64,000 nucleotides of DNA from Lutjanus erythropterus (Eukaryota; Chordata; Actinopteri; Lutjaniformes; Lutjanidae). Of the stretch, positions 49,031 to 60,437 are shown piece after piece. The translations under genes and the position numbers were made by a program. The stretch is taken from assembly GCA_020091685.1 (NCBI GenBank), contig CM034605.1, positions 14,232,635 to 14,296,634 of the forward strand, given 5' to 3'. Within the stretch, counting starts at the first letter, position 1, and the number at the start of each line of letters is the position of its first letter. A model generated the notes under the pieces. That model saw only the letters and a program-made list of their open reading frames with translations. It searched no databases and was not told the DNA's origin.

Positions 49031-49857
49031 CACTCTTAGAAATACAGGTGCTAACTGGAACCATAAAGGTTCTTTGGTTTGTCCAGGTAGGAGAACCCTT
49101 TTTAGTTCATGGTTTTTTATAAAGGCTCTACTTGGAGCCCTTTCAGAGAGTTTGTCAGAGAACCCAACATAAAGGGTTATATTTGTGAAAGGTCCCAGGA
49201 CCTCCTATGAGAGGTTCTACAGAGAACCCTTTGTGGTATAATTATTCCACCCAGAACCCAGTGTGGGGTTCTATCCAGATCTAAAGGTCAAGGGTTCTAA
49301 GGGTTCACCTTTCAAGGTTGCCAACAAGAACACACAAGGGGGTTCTACCGTGAACACTTTCATATTCCACAGGTTTTATCTAGAATACTCTACAGAAGAC
49401 CCCTTTATATTCCAAGGGTTTGATGTAGAACCCACTCAGAGGGTTTTACCAAGAACTCATTGATATTCCAAGGATTTTATTTAGAACCCACCCTCAAAGA
49501 ACCATAAAATGAAAAGTATTTCAACAAGAACCCTTCAAAAATGTAATGGGTCCAGAGACCTGTCTCGGGGTTCTATCCAGCACCTTTCCACCTTTCAAGG
49601 GTGCCAACAAGAATCCAGCAAGGGCATTCTACTGTGAACTCTTTCATATTCCATATGTTTTAGCTAGAATTTACAGTGGGAGTTCTACTGAGATACCTTT
49701 TATATACTAAGAGTTTTATCTAGAACCCACTCAGAGCGTTCTACAGAGAACTAATGTATATTCCAAGGGTTTTATCCAGAACTCACCCCTTCTCCAGAAG
49801 CAAATGGTTCCGGGTAGAACCTCAACCCTTCAGGAAGAACCCCCATTTCTAAGTGTA
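49031..49857 (+). mobile_element. hairpin-unit TIR element, copy 3
   Basis: Begins CACTCTTAGAAATACAGG at 49031 and closes CATTTCTAAGTGTA at 49857, with a two-base gap in the right repeat. The head GGTTTGTCCAGGTAGGAG and the 56-bp units are as in the other copies. The word series GGGGTTCTATCCAG, CACCTTTCAAGG, GCCAACAAGAA, TTTCATATTCC occurs twice, starting near 49265 and 49567, so a block of about 280-300 bp has been duplicated inside the element. No transposase. Confidence 0.87.
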
Positions 49858-51092
49858 TAATACTAACTCATGTCCTCTAACCAGAATAAATGGTTGAATT
49901 GTTTTATCTGTCTTGATGCATGATTCATATTTGGACTTAGCAAAGCTCCATTACTTTCCTGCAATTGTTCTCCGAACATTTTGCTGATTCAAACCTCATC
50001 CATTTGCAAGTAGTAAAGCTGTATTATACACAAAGAGGGATTGTTGTGAGATCAACATTTTCCCTCTGTCTACTATTACTCCGAGTATGTTCTTCAGAGG
50101 GAAAATAAGAGCTGCTTTATTTTCTTGGGTGCACTGCAAAGCCCATGGCATCTGTTTAAAATGAGATTGAAAAAGCACGCTGCTGTGAAAAAAAAAGCTA
50201 ATTTTAGTGTGACTCATTGAGTAATAGAGTCACTCCAAGCTCAGTGACCCGCTTTAGTTAAGAATATATCAAGAGTATATTCAATCTCAAATGATAAAAA
50301 AGAAGAAGACAACATGGGGAAATTCATCTCCATTACTATGTGCACTTGGAACATGATCTACTTATACCAACACACCTCCAAGTCAGAGGATTCACTGTTC
50401 CCTCTCCACAATGTGTGCATTTTATACAAGCCTTCCTCGGCTTGGCACATCATCGGGTCTTCAGAGCCCTGGGCATATTTTTAGTGCTTTTGTGAGTGAT
50501 GTTTTTAATATGAATTATTTACCCCAGAGAGACACGGCTTTGGATGCTAGCCCTTGTTTTTAAAGAGCACCTTGTTTGCTCCTAATTTTACAGCCGGTCA
50601 GGCAGAAGTACAGCCGCTAACCTGCAGGTCAGGCTGACAGCTGGGAATTGCCATTTCCCCCTGCACTTTCGGTGCTGTTGCGGTGCCTGTGAGCACACAC
50701 ACAGAGGCTGAGTACACGTAGGCAGAGGTTATAGTGTACCTGAACTGCAGGGATGCCAGGATCATTATTTCACTCTCATTTTCAGGGTTGTATCCACCTC
50801 CAGCCACGTCTTTCTCAACACCACAATCACTATCACATATCACTATCGACCACACAACCCCTCTCCCACCTTTACACTGTGTAGTTTTGCTTTCTTACTC
50901 ACCCTAAGGCAGGAATGTTTCCAGCAGGCCATGGTAACTACGTGCGTGTATTGATTACACAGTCCTATATTCACCCACACAGACACAGGCACAGCATCCA
51001 GTTTCACTTGTTAACCCCTGACCTTTTGGAATGTGGACTACTCACTATATGAGAGTTGTAATGTACGGAAATATCAGGCATTATACTGCACA
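49858..51092. other. non-coding stretch, possible regulatory patch
   Basis: The region around 50570-50760 is moderately GC-rich and complex and may be a conserved element. Chance frames at 49996-50217 and 50598-50855 show no domain. Confidence 0.45.
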
Positions 51093-51774
51093 TTAAAGCC
51101 GGGGCAGGCAGTTTATTTTTGGCGTCATTGGCCAAAAGTTCCATAATAACCTTTTAGCATAATGTAATTCAAGTGGTCTGGGAGAAAACTAGACTTCTGC
51201 TTCTCCACTCAGCTCAGTTTTCGGGCTTTAGAAAATCTAGCCTGTGACTAAGAGTCGGTATCAAAATGCTACCTACCGGACTGAATCACAATGCAGGTTA
51301 CCCTGCCTAACCCTACCTGGGGATCAGTGAAATAGTACTTGATTGGTTGTGAGAAGCTGTTTACATATTATGAGCCATGATCTGATTGGACTAAAACCCC
51401 AGCATACCTTTCCTTCTCTATAATACACAGACACACCACTAAACATTTGTCAACATTACAGCGACGCTCTCTCCGCATCACTCTGGCAACAGGTAACGTT
51501 AGCTTCCTGTTAGCTAGTAGCTACATTAAACAGGGTTACATAACTAAGCTTAACATAAGCTTATATTTCAGTTGAAAGGATTCCAACGCCAGGCAAGACA
51601 TTCAACAAATATTTAAAAACAATTTTGCGTAAAGCGGGGAAGCATCTGGCGATGCACAGGATACACCCCATGACAAGTTTATCCACTGTCACACATCAAA
51701 CATCAGCATTTCACAACCTGGGAATGAGACTCAACAATCAACTGTTTCTCCAGAATCACTTACCGCAACTTTAA
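51093..51774. mobile_element. TTAA-flanked non-autonomous element
   Basis: Left end TTAAAGCCGGGGCAGGCAG and right end CTTACCGCAACTTTAA are inverse at their outer bases (TTAAAG..GCGG / CCGC..CTTTAA) and lie in TTAA. Internal words GGCGTCATTGGCCAAAA, GTGGTCTGGGAGAAAACTAG and GGGCTTTAGAAAATCTAGCC match a common percomorph repeat from memory. 682 bp, no coding capacity. Confidence 0.65.
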
Positions 51775-52724
51775 GTTCCTATGTAGTTTTGTTTCTAAGT
51801 AGGAAGTTGAATGTGCTTTATGGATATTTTACATGATGTGCAGCATTCAGTAATTTTGCTGGAGAATGTGAACGTAATATGTTATGACAGTTAATATATC
51901 CCATAAAGCTTTTTATACTGCATTATTTATTTGTTAATAAGGTTTGTTTCCAGTGTATCTGAATCAAGGAAGGCTGTACAATTTAAAAAACATCTCTGTG
52001 AAGCATCACAGGTCCCCAGAGGCCAGCAGTGTTTTGACTGAAATAATCTTGCCTCTGAATGTTACCCTCAAAAGTCTTACTGCTTGAGTTTCCAGTCAGC
52101 AAAACTGGCCAAGAAAGGCAGAAATGTATCTGCAAAGTGATGAAATATTGAGTTTGTTTTGATTATGAACTCACCCTTACCTCTCTTACCTCCTGTGACT
52201 TGGCTGAGATATTGATGAGGTGAGATTCTTTTTATTCACATTTTGCTTGTCTGCTGTATTTCTGGTGTTCAGCAAAGAAATTGAGAGGTTGCTTGAAAAA
52301 AGATTTGCAGTCTCTTGCTAGCTGGCCTGAACTGACCGCACAATTTGCTCAATCTCAGCTTGCTTGGAGGGGAAGACAGGGATAGTTGCTGCACCTTTCT
52401 AACTTGTTTGGTATAACAGAAAACTGAAACAACCATGTTAAAATATGTTAGGATCATGCCCTGATAGAACTGTAGAGCATGCACACCCCCACAGTGTTTA
52501 GTGGCCTGTGCGTCTTATCCTGCTGGTTCAATCCTCAGAAATCTGATTGGCACGCATCACCTTTAGGCCACAGAGGCTCTGCTGGTATCTCTGATACCGG
52601 CATGTTTCTCCCCTCTATTTCCTCCCCAACATCCTTCTCTGCTCATCGACAGCATACTCGCAAGAACAAACAACAGATTAGATACCAGCAAAAAAAAAAG
52701 CTGCCTGCTGCTGGCCCACATGGA
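51775..52724. other. non-coding stretch, no gene seen
   Basis: AT-rich with chance frames only. The first half of a 161-codon frame (52479-52964) begins here; see rejected items. Confidence 0.5.
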
Positions 52725-52870
52725 AGTGGCCCAGATCTGGTGGTGAAGGGAGGGAGCTGTGGAAGCCTGCTGCCGGGCCGAGGGCCAAGGTTTGATCCCC
52801 AGTCGACTGGCGTCCTTCCAGCCCAGAGGAACGAGTGCTCTGCTGCAGAGCAAAGCGTGGGGCTCGCACC
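52725..52870 (+). repeat. possible tRNA-derived repeat with B-box-like motif
   Basis: GGTTTGATCCC at 52790-52800 matches a Pol III B box except for one base, and TGGTGGTGAAGGGAGG some 55 bases upstream is a loose A box. The patch is GC-rich and open in several frames, which explains the overlapping chance reading frames on both strands. No tail or known SINE body is recognised. Confidence 0.25.
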
Positions 52871-52963
52871 CCCCACCATCACCACCATCCCCCCGAGGAT
52901 GATAGATGCTCTGTCCGCTCCCTACAGCAGGGAGAAAGCATTAGACATCTGTATAATTGACTG

Positions 52964-53220
52964 AGGATGAGAGAAAAGAGGGGGAAAAAGGGATGGAAAG
53001 AGAGGGAGAGGAGCAGGGAGACAGATTGTGTGGGTGTGTGTTTGCACTTGAGTGAGACATCGGGCAAAGAGTGTGTGTTTTAGTTGCTTCGTCCGCGTGC
53101 AAAATGGGAGATATTACAGAGACAGAAAGACATGAGAGAGGGGAAAGTGAGAGAACAGAGTGGCAGAAACTGAGAAAAAAGGGGGGACGGTGGGGAGGGC
53201 AGGGGGAGAGGTAGGGAGCT
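52964..53220. repeat. purine-rich (GA) tract region
   Basis: Two purine-dominated runs (52964-53027 and 53120-53220) of GAGAGGGAAA type, separated by a GTGTGTG-rich piece. The minus-strand serine/proline-rich frames through it are composition artefacts. Confidence 0.8.
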
Positions 53221-53299
53221 GGCACAGATGAGGCTGGCTCTCACTCAACAGGACATCCTTTCACACACATTACACATGTCCTCTCCAATCCTCTCACAG

Positions 53300-53407
53300 A
53301 ACCAGCGCTGGAGCTACTCCGTCGAAAAACGGAGGCCCGCACTTCTGACTGATGAAAACTACCGGTATTTCATGGTGGTGTGGCGCAGCCTGGCCAAAGA
53401 CTACTAA
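53300..53407 (+). CDS. candidate terminal coding exon of an unidentified host gene
   Basis: A pyrimidine-rich tract ending CCAATCCTCTCACAG (AG at 53298-53299) is a strong splice acceptor. It is followed by an open frame of 35 codons and a TAA stop at 53405-53407. The peptide starts NQRWSYSVEKRRPALL and ends FMVVWRSLAKDY; it is rich in charged and aromatic residues and not low-complexity. About three quarters of codons end in G or C although the neighbourhood is AT-rich, as expected of a real fish exon. Assigning phase 0 at the acceptor gives this frame. An in-frame ATG at 53276 would instead give a 43-codon free-standing frame, but it lies inside the acceptor tract, so I favour the exon reading. 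A purine-rich tract lies upstream, and AATAAA motifs occur downstream only after about 1.4 kb (near 54832). I do not recognise the protein and see no other exon of the gene in the window. Confidence 0.5.
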   Translation, partial: NQRWSYSVEKRRPALLTDENYRYFMVVWRSLAKDY

Positions 53408-53653
53408 TGTGATCCAAAGTCTCTCAGCAACAGAATTATTCCAAGGGTTTAACATTAGGGCTTACCCTCACAATAGGGCAAGGGTTGGCATGTGATCGAA
53501 GGGGGTAATCTGGTCGGGAAGAAAAGACCAGAATTTCAGACGAGCGACAAGAAAGAATTTTTCATCCTTTTGTGTGGAAATATAAGCACATCCAAAGAGA
53601 TGAGTACAAGGGACCAACATGCCACTGACAGACAAAACAGAATCTGTTCAGGC

Positions 53654-54502
53654 AACTCTTAGAAATCAAAGCGCTACTTAGAGCCATGAAGGATTCTTTG
53701 GCTTGTCCCCATAGGAGAACCCTTTTTGATCCTGGTAGAACCTTTTCTAAAGGTTCCACTTAGAACCCTTTCAGAGAGTTCTACTCAGACTCAAACACAG
53801 AGGAATGCACCCAGAATCATGTGTGAATGGTTCCACCCAAAAACATGGGTTTCTACCGAGAACCTGTTTAGATTCCAAGGGTTCATCTTGAATCCACTCA
53901 GGGCGTTCTACTGAGAACCTTTTTATATTCCAGGGGTTTTATGTAGAACTATCTCGGGGGATGCTACCAAGAGCACATAGCCAAGGGTCTTATCTAGAAC
54001 CCACCTGAAGAGTTCTAGTGAGAACCCTTTTATAAGGGGGTTTTAACTAAACACACTTGGGGAGTCCTACCAGGGACCTATTTATATTCCAAGGGTTTTT
54101 ATTTTGGTTTTATCAGGAACCCACTTAAGGGGTTCTTTTGAGAAGGTTTTTATATTCCAAGGATTTTATTTAGAACCCACCAATGAGGTTCTATGGAAAA
54201 CCTTTTTATATTCCAAGGATTTTTTTCTAGAACCCACTCAGGGGATTCTACCTGGAATCTTTTTTTTATTCCAATATTTTTACCCACAACACACCTGGGG
54301 TTTTCTACCGAGATCCCCTTCAGATTCTAAGGGTTTTAACGCACTCAGTTTGTTCTACTGAGAACAGTAACAGTGTTTATATTCCAAAAAGGGTCATCTG
54401 CAAACCTTTCTCCGAAAAGGGTTCTTCAGAAGTTACTGGTTCAGAGCAGAACCTCAGCCCTGCAGAAAGAACCATTTTGGAACCCTTATTTCTCAGAGTG
54501 TA
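53654..54502 (+). mobile_element. hairpin-unit TIR element, copy 4
   Basis: Left end AACTCTTAGAAATCAAAG, right end TTATTTCTCAGAGTGTA, inverse apart from single changes. Head GGCTTGTCCCCATAGGAG then AACCCTTTTTGATCCTGG. About ten units of 50-57 bp follow (53840-54370), many with TTTTTATATTCCAAGG and TAGAACCCAC words. No transposase; the 62-95 codon frames inside are translations of the unit. It lies 247 bases downstream of the stop codon of the candidate exon and would sit in its 3' untranslated region. Confidence 0.87.
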
Positions 54503-54689
54503 GTTTGCACAGTCTCTGTGGTAAACACCAACAAGAGCAACTTGATAAATCCCCGTCATGTCTGAAAGTTATAGCTACCAAATGGCCCCATTTAAAGAAC
54601 ATGCTCCTAAGTGCTGGCCAGAGTCCACATATCAAAGCCACCCAACAAAAGCGAGACTGAAAGCTGGTGCACACAACTTTCCAGGGAAA

Positions 54690-55310
54690 ATAACACAATT
54701 ATAAGAGTACACAGACTTGTTCATTATTAATGGAGTTGCTTTTCAACTGCCTCACTGAAAAGACCCCTCAATAATTTATCACCATGGAGACGCATGTCAA
54801 GTCAGTGTGCTTGGACACTTCATGAATATCAAATAAATATGCAAAACAAAAGGGGTATACATCATTAAGCACACTTTAAAACAGCTTTACTGAGGTTGGT
54901 AACAAATCGGGGATCCTTGATTGTTCTCTGCACCATGACATCAATCACAATCCTCCAATTTGATCTCGCTCTGGATGAAAATTCTTGATGAAACACTTCG
55001 GAAGCCACTATACCACAATGACTGTGCCACTTGGTGTATAATGATCAGTTTGAGAGAAACGGGTGGAGAGGGAGTAACGCGGCTGTTAGATTATGCTTTA
55101 ATGACGATCCTCGATCAGTTATTAACAAGACAACGTTTCTCATTAGTTAATTGAATAACTTACAAAATGGAGTCCCACGCTCCTCATGACTTTGGATTTA
55201 TTCAAAGCATTAGAAGATGATGAACTCAAGATAGGAGGGCTGAGCGATACTCTGTCTTTATCACTGCTAACAACCTGATTAGACATATAGGAAGCTATGG
55301 GAATTGGACC
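54690..55310. promoter_or_regulatory. candidate conserved non-coding element (long)
   Basis: More than 600 bases of complex sequence without repeats, dense in TTAATGG, ATTATTAATGG, CTTTAATGACGATCC, CATTAGTTAATTGAATAAC and similar words, with long runs of mixed composition. This is the window's best example of the texture shown by deeply conserved enhancers. Its 64-codon frame (54960-55154) has no domain. Conservation untested. Confidence 0.45.
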
Positions 55311-55799
55311 GGGGGGCTCCTGGAGTGACAGTGACAGTCATTAACATGGGAGCAACGGTTATGTGTGAATACATCTACTCTATGGTGAATTATTCATTGT
55401 TCAATAGTAGTACAGTTCTAACCTGTCTCACAAAGCTAAGCTTGAATTTATGGTTTTAAATGTAGCAGCATCACGATGGCTTACATAACTATAATGATCT
55501 TACTGATAGTGTATTTTAAAATAATGGCGATATGATACCTCACAAATGGAATGATGGAGTAATAGAATGACAACTATTAGTACAGTATGTGTTTTCTAAT
55601 GTTCAACCTGAGATTTATATTGCTTTGCAGAAGTTAAACAGACTGATTTGAACAGTTATTAGCATTTGAAGCTGCATTAAGATATCAGCATTACTATTCA
55701 ACTAAATAGTTTACTGCACAATACCAGATACTGTGGTACCCAACCCAAGGACTAACTCATTGAAAAATAACCGTCCTGCAGTAGTATGTCTTTGCTAGT
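55311..55799. other. non-coding stretch, no gene seen
   Basis: AT-rich unique-looking sequence. Confidence 0.5.
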
Positions 55800-55970
55800 C
55801 AGTCAAGTTGCAGGTCAAACTCATATGATTTAGACCTTGAACTTTGGCCACATTTGTCCCAAGTTTAGAGAAATTCCGTCAAGGTGTTGAGATATCTCAT
55901 TCACAAGAATGGGACAGACGGACAGACAGACGGATGGACAGACGGCCTGAAAACATAATGGCTTTGACCA
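55800..55970 (-). repeat. dispersed percomorph repeat carrying GGTCAAAG words, copy B (fragment)
   Basis: CCAAGTTTAGAGAAATTCCG, CAAGGTGTTGAGATATCTC, a GACAGACGGACAGACAG run and CTGAAAACATAATGGC are the inverse of the 5' part of the repeat at 27835-28235. It lacks the rest. The GACAGACGGACAG run is an internal simple repeat typical of this family. Confidence 0.7.
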
Positions 55971-56399
55971 CAGCTGTGTCCAGTGCAGAGTCATAAAAAC
56001 AGTCATTTACAGAACCATAACAAATTGGAATAATTTACCCCTTAACATCCATGAATAAAAAAAATTAAATCATCCTTTAAAAAATATGCAGATGCATTTA
56101 CTGGCATGTAGACGACAGACTGAATAGTAGGATGCATAAATGTGCTAATTTTCAATTTTCATTCTCATTCTTTTTAAACATCATTTACATACTCATTTTT
56201 GAGTATGTTCATCATGTAATGTATTATGTCTGGTATGTCAGGCTTGGACCCCAGGAAGACAAGCTAATCGCTATAGCATCAGCTAATGAGGATCCTTCAA
56301 ATACACTAAACAAATAAACAACACTGATATAAACTGTTAAAATCATTTAACATTACACAGTGTCAAAAGGCACAGTGTAATATGACAGAAAAAGCTTGT
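55971..56399. other. non-coding stretch, no gene seen
   Basis: AT-rich, chance frames only. Confidence 0.5.
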
Positions 56400-56690
56400 A
56401 GTGACAAACACCCGACACCGCAGTTCCCCTCAGCTCTATGGAGTGTTTTACATCTTTCGGCTTTTATGGCCCACAACTTTACTGGACTTAACAGGCAGCT
56501 GTTTTCAGCAGCAAGGCTCTGATAAAAAGAATACGCTTACTGACCAGCATAAAAAAACAAACAAAGTTAGTTAAAACATAGCTAAAAGTACAGTTACTGA
56601 CATTCATCTGGTGGCCAGAGATACGACTCCAAACAAATGCTAATGCTCCATCTCTGCTGGTTGTTTAAATAAGCAACACTTTGCCATATG
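56400..56690. repeat. probable fragment of a dispersed fish repeat
   Basis: ACACCCGACACCGCAGTTCC, TTTCGGCTTTTATGGCCCAC and GGTGGCCAGAGATACGACTC recall a repeat I know from other teleost genomes. No second copy is present here, so support is from memory alone. Confidence 0.4.
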
Positions 56691-58659
56691 TCAGTGTTGT
56701 GTTGTACAACTTGTTGTACTGCTAAAAAAGTAAATGAATCCAGAAACATATTCACATGAAATCAGTGTGCATCATTTTGATAGGGTTTCCAGGTTTGACA
56801 TTTTGTTTCCTCCAAAAATAGTGTGAAAAGGTGTGCAACAGGCTTTCCGATATATTTTCTCTCATTTGGTGGATGTGTCAGAGGTCTAACCCAATAAGTG
56901 ACATGGAACCAGTGGAGTCGCCACGTACTGACCATTGAAAATAATGCAGGTTTAAAGCACTTCTGCACTGGCTTAATTTTTCATAACCAGAAGCCCCCCC
57001 TCCCCCTTATTCTACTGTCCAACACACCACCGTCTCCATCTAAATAAACATTTTGCTATGTTTTGTCGTGGCTAAACATGGCTCTGGTTTAAATCTAATC
57101 ACGAAACATAGCATCCTGTTTTCTGATGGATGCATTACCACCATTTCAAGTAATTCTACGCCACACTTGGTAATGAGTTCAGGAAAGCAAAGAGCGCTCT
57201 GCACCAATGATAAGACAGCATTATAAATTCCACAACAAAAGTTTGAATGCTGTTAATAAGCAGATTTTATGCAGGTTCGGTAGTTCTGACAGCATGTTGT
57301 GGAGCAGCTAGCTGTCATGTTGCCTCTTTGCTAAATGCCATGCAAATGACTGGCTCTCCCAGAAGACCGCTACCACTCATTTGGTTTCTTGCTTGATTTG
57401 GTTCTTACAGTTGTGTGTAACACACCACACATAACTGTCTCGTCTTCCTTCACTCACACTGTCAGTCTCCGTCTCTTCCTCCTCCTCACTCACACACACA
57501 CTCGTGATATCAGCCACTCTGTAATGACAATGGCACTAAGTTGTACATAGAGATGCTGCCTCGACTTTCATTAAAGCACCACATTTTACAAAAGGAACTC
57601 TCTAGTTTCACAACAAATTTATTTTCATTTCCTCTCCATTTGGCTAAAAACACTTCATCCGTGGCCTGAATGCCATGATTGAGAGGACAGCATTTGAACA
57701 TAACATGCAAAGCTACACCCCGTGTTGCGCATGCATTTCCATGTGTATCCATTTATTTCTGTAGATGGAATTCATGTTTATAGATGCACAACACATCCTG
57801 TTAGCTTAGTCAGGGTCAGAGTTGAGGGTTACTGTATGTGTAACTGTGTGTGTGTCTGCCTGTATGAGCGTGTGTGTGCATGTTTATCAGGGAATTGGAG
57901 ATGTGGGCCTATTTGGGGAGTCTCAAAGCAAGCAGGTGAGAGTCATGCTGGGTGTTCTCTCGGTTCAGTGCTAATGGAGTTCAATCCGGATCTCTCCTCG
58001 CCCCACAGTTCCCAGTGCCCAATCATTATGGGCTGGCTAATTCTGGCTTTGCGCTGTGTGTGTTTGTTTGACAGGGAGAGGGAGGTAGAGAGAGAGAGAG
58101 GATACTGTATATGTAGTATAAATATGTAGTTTTCCTCCTATATGTTTATTTATTAGCATGCAGGTCAGTTAGTAAAGTCTACAGACATTCCTTCCTCTCT
58201 TTTTGACTCTGTTCATTTCATGGTACTGTGAAAAAAATGTATATTTTTCATGATGAAAACTGATAAAATCCATTCTATTTATCTTTAACAAATAAAAACT
58301 GTAAGACTTACATATGGACAAATTAACTAATTACTTTTTTAGTTCAAATTTCAATAGCCTGCTACTGCAGAATCATACACCAAAGCCAAGCTCTGGTTAA
58401 TAAAGCAGTGTCTCTTGTTCAGAAGGTGATTTAGTTGCTTGACCATGTTGCACCACCATTAATAACAAGTGTCTTGCATTCACTAACATTATGTCTCTAT
58501 CAATAATTAACATTTCTTGGAAGAAACAGTTATATCGACTAAGAAGTTGACTCCTCCAGGCACTGGAGTTTGCTTGTGATTTCACCACAAGTGTTGCAGC
58601 ACATATCAGAAGCATCACATCACCACTCTGCTCTACTTCAAATACGCGCCTAATGTATT
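56691..58659. other. long non-coding stretch, no gene seen
   Basis: Includes an octamer ATGCAAAT at 57340-57347, a C-rich tract at 56995-57006 and a GAGAGAGAG run near 58086-58100. The 135-codon plus-strand frame (57722-58129) is cysteine-rich through GTGTGT repeats and is taken as chance. Confidence 0.5.
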
Positions 58660-58870
58660 TCTGATGGAAGCTGAGTCAAGCTGCACAGAGTAGATCGAGG
58701 CAGGCAGAAGGTCAGACACAGGAACGATATAGAGCATCTTGTTGATTTTCAAAATAAAACATCCTGTGCAGGCTCCTGATCATAAAAAGAGAAACCCTTT
58801 AAGCACATAAATCAAGGATAAATTACTGAATCTGAAGCCATGTGGAGGAAAATCATCAAAATCTAACTAA
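58660..58870 (+). repeat. dispersed unclassified repeat, copy B of the second family
   Basis: GGTCAGACACAGGAACGATA, GATTTTCAAAATAAAACATC and GAAGCCATGTGGAGGA follow the same order as the copy at 29955-30235, which is somewhat longer in the middle. No coding capacity. Confidence 0.75.
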
Positions 58871-60017
58871 ACTACAAAAATATGCAGCGAGCGTGGATGA
58901 GGTTAAAGTTAATGTTATTTTTTCCTCAGCTATCTTTCATGTGACTAGTGGAAGGCATGGGTAAGTTCCTGGATGCTGACAGTCAACCATCTAATACTTT
59001 GTCCAAATGTTTGTCAAAGAAATATCAACATGCTATCTGCCATTTTAGCTTCTGCTTTCAAGCTAAATCGCGGCAGTGTACAGTATTGCAGTGAATTCAG
59101 CTACTAAATGATTTTCTGCTCTGCAAACACGTAGCTGCGGTCATGCTAATGCTAATGCTACGTGTGCAGGAATCACAGAGAGTGTTCAAACAGCCAGTAA
59201 TGGCAAAATAATAACTGTTTTTATAAGGAGAGTCAGTCTGTTGTATTACTGCAGAGCAAAGTGACACATTGTGAAGAAGCAAACAAGTGCCTTTCCCACT
59301 AACCTCACAATAGACAAGAACGACACCTATAACAATGTGAAATTGCAAATTCCCCTGCTGGGTACTATAAAGGAATATTTTAACTGCTTTGCAACAGAGA
59401 TGTTGAGAGCTGTGGCATCAAAATCCCTAGATGATTTAAAAATATAAAATGCATTATACAAGTCAGACTATAAACTAAAGCTACTACTACTACCATTTTA
59501 GTCCATGTCAGTAAAGAAATACTAAAGGCTAAAATATGGCAATAGGATAATTTCATGGGGAGTAAAAGCTGAGACACACAGCAGCTTCTGTCACTGCAGC
59601 TTCACCAAAAGTGAGAGTGCTGAGGTAGAAAACGTTTGCCTTCTTTATTATGAATGAGGATGTGAAAAGGACATCGTCAGTGATCCCACATCAGCACTTC
59701 CCCCGTGACACTCAATACTCTGCTTGATAAATGTCTGTCATAGTCTTTTCATGTAAGTGTGCTACATAAGTTCGCCTCTATTGAGAGCAGTGGGTTGGCT
59801 GTTCTCTCCACAACATGTGAGACGAAGAATCAGTGCCTCGGAAAAGCCTGTTCAGCACAAACAGGGCAGAACGGGAGAACCTGGCCACCAGACCAAGTGT
59901 CCAAAATAGGATTTGCATCACATGTGGTGCCTAGTATGCTGAAGCTATAGGTTAGAGCAGAGACAGCACTGTCCATGTGGGGTGAAAAATGCCCCGTATG
60001 GGCTGGTGTGACCACCG
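58871..60017. other. non-coding stretch, no gene seen
   Basis: Contains GCTAATGCTAATGCTA at 59146-59161. Chance frames only. Confidence 0.5.
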
Positions 60018-60437
60018 CACTCTTATAACAAGGGTTCCAAAACAGTTCTTCATGAGGGGCTGAGGTTCTTTATTTGAAGAAATTGTTAGTCAGGGGTTCG
60101 TTGTAAGACTAAGGGTTTGATTAAGAACATTTTTCATTCAAAGAACCAGTTTTGGAAGAAAGAGTTCTTCCAGGAATGCTGAAATACTCTTTTGTCAGGG
60201 GCTCTCTGTATCATATTAGCATATCACCATTAAACTATAGAAGGGTTCTTAGTTGAACTTTTCATTGGGGGTTCTGGGTGAAACCTTTCTCAGATGGTTC
60301 TAGGTATAACCCTAGGTACAACTTGTTATGTTGGGTTCTAGGTATAACTCTCTGAAAGGGTTTCAGAGAGGGTTCTGCTCAGGGGGCAAGCCAAAGAACC
60401 CTTTGGGTTCTATTTAGCACCTTTTTTTCTAAGAGTG
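60018..60437 (-). mobile_element. hairpin-unit TIR element, copy 5 (short)
   Basis: Left end CACTCTTATAACAAGGG, right end TTTTTTTCTAAGAGTG, inverse of each other. The family head (CAAGCCAAAGAACC, GGGTTCTATTTAGCACC) lies at the right, so the copy is in minus orientation. Only 420 bp long, with few internal units, it is the shortest copy and may be closest to an unexpanded element. Confidence 0.85.

Noticed and set aside
52479-52964. 161-codon plus-strand frame, the longest in the window
   Set aside because: It passes through a GC-rich tRNA-like patch and a poly-A run. Overlapping frames of similar length exist on the other strand, and it contains no recognisable domain. Peptide composition changes abruptly along its length.
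57722-58129. 135-codon plus-strand frame with cysteine-rich part
   Set aside because: The cysteine and valine run translates a GTGTGT repeat, and the rest is unremarkable.
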